Source of the DNA: Cymbidium sinense
Taxonomy: Eukaryota > Streptophyta > Magnoliopsida > Asparagales > Orchidaceae
Length of the DNA: 64,000 nt
Direction: 5' to 3'
NCBI GenBank assembly: GCA_021442155.1
Contig: CM038217.1
Location: 146,693,143 to 146,757,142 of the forward strand
The translations under genes and the position numbers were made by a program. The notes beneath the pieces are model-generated. The model had not been told where the DNA came from. It made no database searches and saw only the letters and a program-made list of their open reading frames with translations. Shown here piece after piece: positions 50,501 to 61,000 of this stretch; position 1 is the first letter of the stretch; each line of letters opens with the position of its first letter.

Positions 50501-53500
50501 GAGTCTAAAGGTTTTCGTTTAAGTAGATCTAAAACTGAATATACGGAGTATAATTTTAGTTGTAGAAGTTATAGTGGTAGTGTTGTGACATTAGGTGAAC
50601 AAATCATTAAAAAGAGTGACCGATTCCGATATTTAGGCTCTAATGATGGTGAAATAGATGGAGATGTTATTAGTAGAATTCAAGTTGGATGGTTGAAGTG
50701 GAGGAATGCATCTGGCCTGTTGTGTGATAGAAAAATACTGCTTAAACTTAAGGAAAAATTTTATAAGATGGTGGTAAGACCTGTAATGATTTATGGTGCA
50801 GAATGTTGGCCAATAAAAGAGAAGCATGAGTCTAAGTTAAGTGTTGCAGAGATGAGGATGCTCAGATGAATAAGTGGCTTTACTCTTAGAGATAAAATGC
50901 GAAATGAGTATGTTCAGGAAAAAGTTGGAGTAGCTCCAGTGACAGATAAGATTAGAGAGAGTCGCCTTAGATGGTTTGGCCACATAAAACGTCGGCCGTC
51001 CAATGACCTGGTTAGGAGAATAGATGCATTAGATTTGCCTTATGTTAAGAAAGATAGAGGTTGACCTAAAAAGACATCGTTAAGATGTATAAAAAATGAC
51101 CTTTGTATACTTGAATTAAATGAGAATTTGACACATAATAGGACAAAATGGAGATGAAGGATTCATGTAGCCGATCCCACTTAGTGGGATAAAGGCTTGT
51201 TGTTGTTGTATAAAAAGAAAATATTTGTATTCATAGATGCTACTTCTTTAAGAATAAGCCATTCTTCCCAAAAAAATTCTTTCAGAGGGTAATAGAAGAG
51301 AAGCAATATTTAATATTGTTTCCTTGGAATTCTCCAACCTACAAATACCACCAACCTTCCTGAACATGATGACATTAAGGTTACCAAAACTGATGTTCAC
51401 ACTACCACACAACAGTTCGCTAAAACTATGTGTTTACTTTTAAAGGAAGAATCTACACAGAAGCATAACCATTCTACCTTCTAAATCGTGTCATAAGTTC
51501 TACCTGGGCTCTATAAATTCACAAACTTCTCTTTCTTGTAATATACTCATATCCTTTGGTAAAAGTAGTAAGATATAACCACCTATCCTTCTTGAAAAAA
51601 AAAGGTCTCCAATCTTACAGAGATTAGAATTCCAAAGATGACAGAAAAGGCCTTTAATAATCTAAAATGAAGAGAGATAGTTGAAGACAAAAATTCTTGA
51701 AAAAAAAAAAAATTGAAACATGAGAAGAATACCCAAAGATGCCATCCCTCTGGGATGTAAATGGTCATTCATTGTGAAATATAGATCTAATCAATTTATA
51801 GAGTGATATAAAGGCTGGAGGTAGAAGTATTCACCAAAAATTATAATATCAACTATTATAAAATCTTTGCTCCCGCAACAATACTTAACACCATTTGGAT
51901 CCTTTTTGTAATTGCAATCAATCATTATTGGATGTTAAGAATACATTCTTAAATGGTAACTTAAAATGAGGAAACCTAGATGAATACTACTACAAGGATT
52001 AGTGACTTTGGGAAGACAGACATAGTCAGCTACTTCAAAAAACCCTACTTACAAGCTGAAACAATCACATTGATCCTAATTTGGAAGGCCCACAATAGCC
52101 GTGAGTCAATAGAATTCAAACAAGCTCACTTGATCATATTCTGTTATATAAATATAAAGATGGTAAATCTATCATACTAATATTGTATATTAATAATATC
52201 ATTATTACAATGGATTATAATCTGAATATAAGTATATAAGTATCTCAAAAAAAAAAAAAAAATAGCATAAAAGTTAAAAATCAAAGACTATGGGCATAAG
52301 GTATTTTCTCAAAATGAAAATCTCTAAGAAGAAATATGGCATTACCATCTCTCAAAAAAGTATGTTTTAGATCTCTTAAAAAAAATTCTTAACTAGCAGC
52401 AAGCCTATCTGACACTCAACTGATACAAACCTCAGAATGATGTTAACACTAGCTCTCTAGTCAATAAATGAAACTCATTTATTTAGCTCATGTCAAACAG
52501 AACACAGCCTTTGATACTAGTTGGTAAGTTAGTTCATGCATTGCCTTTGAATGTTGTTGTTGACCTACGTGTTTGTTCTATTACTCAAGCAATGTTAAAT
52601 GTGATAAGATTGACAATTGATGAAGGTGATGTACACAAATTAAAGCATAATTATTTCAATCGTTTCGTCTACAATCGAGACTACCCAAATGAAACCCATT
52701 CGTAAAATGAATTATACCAGGACACTCATAGCTCCAAAATGTATTAAGCGAAGCCTCCTGTAATGGATTCAATCGCATACAATGGCAACAAAGAGCCGTA
52801 AATGAATTATTGCTCAAATCAAATCGAAACTACTTCAATGGCTGTCGACGTCATCTAAATGATGTCCATTCCTGAAATGAACTACTCTGGCATGCCAAGA
52901 ATGTTGAAAATGGGCACCCATTTTGTATGAATTGACGTACAAATGCGAAGCACATAATTATCTATGTGAACGAAGCGGTGGCATGAAATACAAGACACAT
53001 GAGTAACAAAATTCGCAAATAAATATATGTTTATAAAATATGTAATATAATTATAATAAGTACTAATCAATTAATTTATCACTTAATTAAATACAATCAT
53101 TATCATGATTATATATGTATATGAATTTACTAACTAATAAGTTACTTAAATCATGATAATTAGATCATAAATCATATAACTAAATGCATTAAAACCATTA
53201 ATATCACATAATTAAGTAATAATTAAATTAGCTTCAATTAAAATTATTGTTATAGTTAGAATAGATTAATACTATAATGTAAAAAAAATATTCTTCATTT
53301 TGAATTAATATGTGAATTAATTGAGTTTTAGTTAAGATTAAAATTAAACCAACTAAATTAAATTAGGTTAAAATTAAAATTAGTTTATATTAGCTAAACA
53401 TTTAATATGATTATATATATATAAATGATTAATCATGAGAATTGTTATCATTCAGCTTATTTAAATTGAGTTATGTTAATTGAATTGAATATTTATTTGA

Positions 53501-54206
53501 GTATATATATGTATTATAATTAGTTAATTATAATATAAATAGGAAGATTAAATTATGGCAGAATTATATTTATCGTAATAAAGTTTATACAGTTGTAGCC
53601 ATTAAGTATTATTAAATTTATTTTGAATGTTTGTATGTAAATAAATTTGAAATGCTGGGTAAATGGCGGAGAAGCTTTTAACACTTAAATGTGATATTAG
53701 GGCTTTTAGCAATACATAAGCCCATAAATAATTTAGATGTATTGAACAATTGATGTTTCATACACCAAAAAAAAAAAAAAAAAAAATTCAAATGGAACAG
53801 AAATCTGCAACACAAGATGGTGGGGCCCGTTGGTTGGGAGCCTCGCTCCCAACGCGGTGACTCGCATTCAAGCGCGTGCGTGTGTGCGTTAAATTGCCCT
53901 CACGGGCTCACCGTTAAAAAAAAAAAAAAAAGAAATCTACACCTCGAAAATCTGATCATTACACTAAACAACTAGAGCTCCTAGCATAATCACTCGACCC
54001 ATCAATCGTCCCATCAGAAGAAAATAAAATAAAATACATATCACGTAATTTTTATGGATTTATATATCTAATATTTAAAATTAAATATTTATTTATCTCA
54101 TATTTTTTATATTTAAAAATATATATTTTACTTTTAAAAAATAATTAATGATAATTTTGATATGAAATTGAAGATTAAAATATTATATATATAAAATTTA
54201 AATTTA

Positions 54207-54297
<91 letters not shown>

Positions 54298-57200
54298 TCA
54301 ATTTTATAACACTACCTTTGCCTGGTCCTAAGTCCCGGATGTGAAAAGTGGAGAGTTGTGATAGGTAGTTGATAGCTAGCATAAAACTTGTCAAAATAAT
54401 CATGATATGACTTCTTTAAAATATTTTGTTAATCTGCGTCCCAGGAACAGCTATATATCCCGAATATAATGAAAAAAATATGCAGCATTGCATTGGCTGA
54501 GTGCGATGTTAAATAAAGAGTTCGCATTATATGGATGGATGGGCGAAGTTAGTCCTAACTAGAATTAGGTTAGAATTAGGTTAGGAACTTAGAATATAAG
54601 TACTCTTATAGGTAAATTAATGGAATTAATAGATATTATGGTTCATAATAAGATAAATATTTTATGTATTCAAGAAACTAAATGGGTGGGGGAGAAAGCC
54701 AAGAAAATTAATAGTTTAGGCTTTAAACTTTGATATTCAGGTAGAAGTCGAATTAGAAATCGTGATATGATTATAGATAAAAATTTGAAGGATAATATTA
54801 TAAATATTAATAGGATTAGAGATAAAATTATAACTTTCAAGATTATTATTGATACTAAGATTATCAATGTTATAAGTGTTTATGCTCCTTAAGTAGGTTT
54901 GGATGTAGGCTCAAAAAAATTTTTTTGTAATGAATTAGAAGGATTAATACAAAAAATACCTCTTGAATAAAAAATATTTATTGAAGGAGATGTAAAAGGA
55001 TATGTTGGTAGAGTGGTAGAAAATTTTAAAAATATTCATGATGGCTATAGATTTAGAGTAACTAATAAAGAAGATAGAATTATATTATATTTTGCTTTAA
55101 CCTATGATTTTGTAGTTTTTAATAATTTATTTAAGAAAAGAGCTGAGTATATTATTACTTATAAAAATGGATCTAGTAAAACATAGATTAATTATTTTCT
55201 GATAAAATAAATATATCATTTAGATTGTAAAGATTGTAAGATCATTCCGAGTGAAAGTTTAAGTATCTAATATCGACTATTAGTTTTAGATTTTAAGATA
55301 AAGAATTGAAAAATAAAAAATAAATCAAATTATTATCACAAGATTAGGAGGAAACTTAAAACATAATAAAAATATTTTTAAACTAAGAATTTGGATTGTT
55401 CATAAAAAAACTAATATTCTGTAGCAAAAAATATGCTTAGAGAATTTAAAGAAAAATCTTTTTTAATAAAAATAGTTGGTGGTGAGTTAGAATGTGCAAG
55501 AAAAGATAAGAAATAAGAAATATTGTTATAAAATTTGGTTTAGATGTTAAAACTCAAAGAATTGAGAAAGATATAAAGTAGCCTGCAGAGATTCTAAGAA
55601 AATAATATATGATGCAAAAAATTTAACTTTCAGTGATTATATAATAGATTAAACAACAAAGAGGGTGAAAGATGTATGTATAAGTTAGCCAACCAAAGAA
55701 ATAAGAGAAGTAAAGATCTAGTTCAAGTGAGGTGTATTAAGAATGAAAATCATAAAATATTTTTCTTAAGGATATTGAAAGTAGATAGATGAGATATTTT
55801 GATAAACATTTCAATGAAGGATCTGACAATATGATTGATTCTAGTAACCTTAATACCCTAAACAAAAATGGAGAATTTTATTTTTATCTTCGTATTAGTA
55901 AATTTGAAGTTAAAAAAGCTTTAAAAAAATTAACTGTGGAAAAACAGTATGACCTGATGATATTTCAATAGAAGTGTGGAAATATTTAGTTGATCAAAGA
56001 ATTTCTTGACTTACAAATCTTTTTAATGTTATTTTAAAAACTAAAAAAATGTCAGATGAATGGAGAAAGAGTTTGTTGGTTCCTGTATTTAAGAATAAAG
56101 GTGATGCACAAGAGTGCAAATTATAGAGGAATTAAGTTAATATGTCATACATTAAAATTATGAGAGAAAATAATTGAGTATAGGTTACAATGTGATACAA
56201 AAGTTTCTCAAAATCAGTTTGGTTTCATGCTAGGTAAATCTATTATGGATGCTATACATTTGTTAAGAAGTTTGATGAAGAAGTATAGAGAAAGTAAGGA
56301 GGATTTACATATGATATTTGTTGATTTAGAGAAAACTTATGATAAAGTTTAAAGAGATGTTCTTTGGAGAGTTCTAGAAAAGAAAGGAGTTAATATTGGT
56401 TATATTCAAGTCATTAAGGATATGTATACTAGAGGCATTTTGTCCAACACAAGGAGGATTGACAAAATATTTTTCTATTTCAGTTGGATTATATCAAGGA
56501 TCAGCTTTAAACCCTTATCTTTTTTGCTTTAGTTATGGATGTTCTTACTAGGCATTTATGGGAAGATGTACCTTGGTGTATATTTTTTGCTGATGACATT
56601 CTTCTTGTTGATAAGACTAGAGAGGGAGTCCAAGAGAAACTTGAATTATGGAGGTCAACCAGAAAAAAGGTTTTCATTTAAGGAGATCTAAAGCGAATAT
56701 ATGGAGTGTAATTTTAGTTGTAGAAGTTATAGTTGTAGTGTTGTGACATTAGGTGAACAAGTCATTAAAATGAGTGGCGATTTAGATATTTAGGCTATTG
56801 TTCAAAATGATGGTGAAATAGATGGAGATGTTATTAGTAGAATTCCAAGTTGGATGGTTGAAGTGGAGGAATGCATCTGGCCTGTTGTGTGATAGAAAAA
56901 TACCACTTAAATTTAAGGGAAAATTTTATAAGATGGTGGTAAGATCTACAATGATTTATGGTGCAGAATGTTGGCCAATAAAAGAGAAGCATGAGACTAA
57001 GTTAAGTTTTATAGAGATGAGAATGCTCAGGTGGATGAGTGGCTTTATTCTTAGAGATAAAATGTGAAACAAGTATGTTCAAGGAAAGTTGGAGTAGCTC
57101 CAGTGGCAGATAAGATTAGAGAGAATCATCTTAGATGGTTTGGCCACATAAAGCGCGTCGTGTCAAATGATTAGGAGAGTAGATGTCTTAGATTTGCCTT

Positions 57201-57936
57201 ATGTTAAGAAAGGTAGAGGTAGACCTAAAAGACTTGGTTAAGATGTATAAAAATGACCTTAGTATATCTTGAATTAAATGAGAATTTGACACATAATAAG
57301 ACACAATGGAAGAAGGATTCATGTAGCCACTAGTGGGATAAAGGCTTGTTGTTGTTGTTGTTGTGATATAAAAAATAACCAATATATTAACGCAAAAGGT
57401 CATGCCATACCTCTCTCGACTCCTCAATGTCCCTCTTTCTCTTAGCTCATATGTAATTTTCCTCTCTCATTTCTCTCCTCTCCTCTACACCCGTCAACCC
57501 CAAACCATCTAGCGTGATCGATCTTGTCGGGTTGCTCCAGACCCTTTTCACCTTCCTCAACTTTGCTAGACACCATGCTATACTGTTTCCAGTCGGAGTC
57601 AAAACTTGCAACCTCACCTCACCATCGGCAGCTCCTCGAGCATCTAATCTCTCCCCTTTCACGTCGCTAACCCCACACAATCTTACATCCCCACTTGCTC
57701 TTGCCATCTTGCCGAACACCTTATCTCCATACGAGGCTGACCTCCCTTTTCCTCCCAAGCGAAATTCATCGTCCACCTCACTGCCACCTGCAACCCAACC
57801 CATCTACTTCTCTCTCTCTTTGTTCTTCAACTTTTCCAGCCGCCGAGCAACTTAAAATCCTTCCCATCATCGACACATCCAGCGCACGTCGACGAACTCA
57901 CCCAGCTAGCCTACTTCTCTACTTAGCTCTCTCGTT

Positions 57937-58010
<74 letters not shown>

Positions 58011-61000
58011 ACTTGATCAACATAAAACAAAAAAAAAGAGAAAAGAAAAGATAAAAAAAAAGCAAAAGAAAAAAAATATATATTAATCTCGTTGATTTCG
58101 TCACCACATTGCTTGCAAAGGTATAAAATGAAATGTATGTGAATGTGTAAAATGTGTATTTGGTTCTATATTGATATTTGAAAGTTTATGCACGTCTTTT
58201 TAGGTGGATAAGTTGGAGCTTACACGACCGTGGTGTTGTAAAATATCATCAATGCACATCTTTTTAGATGAATATGCAAATTTAATTTTGATAGAGTTCC
58301 TCCCAATTAGAGGAGGTGCTATCGAAATTTTATCAAAACATGAGACTTATAATGAATCTAGACTAAATGAACTCCTAAACACTTGAAATGAGCTTAATTA
58401 AATGAAAATTACTCAAGTAAGCTAGGATATAATATGGACATGCAAAACAATAGTCAAACTTACTAAGAAAATTGCAAGAAAAAAATAAAATTTAAAAGAC
58501 CTTATCTGGACAACAAGATCCCATGATAATCTCTAAACTCTTAAACCTTCAAAGCTCGTGCCTAACTTAAAAGTTAATTGCAAATGAGAGGGATGATGGA
58601 AGAGAACTCTTATCACTATCCTCTATTTATAGATAGAAAAAGAATCTCTTATAGGGCCCACCCATTAAAAGATGCTAATGCAAAGATGAAAGAGGTGCAT
58701 AAAATCATTTTAAAAAAATTCTTGAAAGATACATTTAGCACTCAACTTAAGACATTCTTGCAATTGAACTTAAATATAAAAGTACATGCAATCAAATTAT
58801 GGGACGGAGTCCAATATGTATATCAAGGCAACCTCATAATCAACTAAACTTGCATCGAAATATGTGCAAGCGAGCTATTAGATGAAGTGTAGCATGAATA
58901 TCAAGGTGACCATATATGTGAATATATTACATTGATATACGTGTAATTAATTTAAGAGAACAAAAAAGCTTGCGTGTACTCTGAGGCAGCTAAATATTCA
59001 AACTATTGTATTGAAATATGCATAAGTTGCTTAAAGGATAAAATTGCTTGTATTGTGAGATGAATCCAAATTTAAGTATACACAGAAACATTCTAAAGAG
59101 ATAAGTCTTGCATGCATTACGGAGCAAACTCCTTCAATTCAAACACCTCGAAATGCATGTAAGCAACTTGATAGAATGAGCAATGTACGTATTTTAATGC
59201 AAATCCTATATTAAATTCTTGTGTTCAATGCATATGGACAATCAACTACTTCTAAATGAAGTCAATTATGAGCACGAATTACAGGGCAACCACATACTTG
59301 AGACTTATACCTCGAGATTTATGCAAATAATGAGATGATTCATACATGCATATAATGTGGTAAAATGATTTCAAATACAATATCTCGAGAGGTATAGAAG
59401 TGCTTCTAAGTGATTAATACATTTTACAAGAAGTTAAGTCGTAAGTCCTACTTAATCAATCTAACATTTTTAAAAAAATCAAGAGTTAAAAAGATTGACT
59501 ATAGTTAAATATTTGACCACTAAGAAGAAGATTTGATGTATACATTTGCATACGATTGTCAAAGATTTTAATTGAAAATTTTTATATTCAAAACTATATA
59601 CTCTCTATTTTAAGATAATAAATACAATCACCTATTTCAATATTTATAGACCTGACCCACTGCTGACAGCCAAACAGAGTTGACATAGTCTATATCCCTA
59701 GTGAGGGCTGTGGTGGTCATAGATGTCAACCGGAGGGGATTATCAATATTAAAATTTTTCAAAATACTAATGCGAAGCCACCTCAAACCTAAATGTTTAA
59801 AATGCAAAACCTAGACCTGATTATTTATGCTTAAGCTAGAATCAACAAGATCTATAAGGTGATTAATCTTCAAGTTAATTATAGATCTGATCCTTTATTA
59901 TTAGATTAATGGAGTTGATATGATCTAAAATAATAAACTAAATGATTAAGTAGGCTTACATACCCCAATCATGACTGTGTTGATTGAAGATATTAACCTA
60001 AATGATCATCATTACTAGATTATTGAAAATATTAATGTCTAATCATCCTAAATTCAATTTCTCAAGGTATAAACTTATATTTTATTCTTTATTATTAGAT
60101 TAATGGAGTTGACAAGATTTATGATAATAAGCTGGCTAATCAAATGGGCTCTCACACCCCTTAATGATTGTGTTGATTGTAGATTTCAATATGAAGGGGC
60201 TATAGTATTAAAATTTTCAAAGTATTGATATTAATTCATCTTAAATTTAAATTTATAAATATATATTTAGACCAAATCCTCTGCTAGGAAAAGAGCATAG
60301 CTGACAAAATTTTAATTCAGATGATATCTATGCTGAATGGAGATTTCAACTAGAGAGGATATAACCATTAAAATGTGCTTTCAGTTTCAAATCAAATTAG
60401 CCTAAATCAAGTATCAATACAAATGTCAAATTTGATAAATTACTAAGCTTAAAATGCCAAAATAAAATTCAACATTAAACAACATAAAATAAAATAATCC
60501 ACTCATCTATCCATAACAATTTGTCGAAGATGACACGTTAGGAAAACTCTAAATCACAAATGAGCCAATGTCAAGTCAAGTATACAACTATATTCACTTT
60601 CAATCAATTCCATGCTAGTAAGGACGTAGTCTATGTTCTCTGTCCATGTGGTTTGACAAGTGAGCTCTACATATGATGTGATTACGACCAAAGTTCTTTG
60701 ACTGGATGGTTTGCCACCAAATGACATCATTATATTTCGGTTATGACTGTTTCCAGTATGTCCACCATTGTCTCTGCCCCTTAAGTTATAAACCTAAAGT
60801 GCACTTGATAGGACAAAAAATCCTCTGTCAACTGAGGTGGACTTGTCTCCTTAAACAAATATCACCTTAAGTCTATAAGGTCTCCTTAGACGATACAATC
60901 CATAACTACTGACAAGGATCGTTCAGTCAAGTTGAGTCGACTACCTCTTTTAACTAAGTAGATTGGAGACCACGACTGCCAAAGATGACAGAACCATGGA

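Noticed and set aside
58578..58847. 89-codon plus-strand frame
   Set aside because: No domain; it lies in degenerate repeat sequence next to an LTR-like TATA motif on the other strand.
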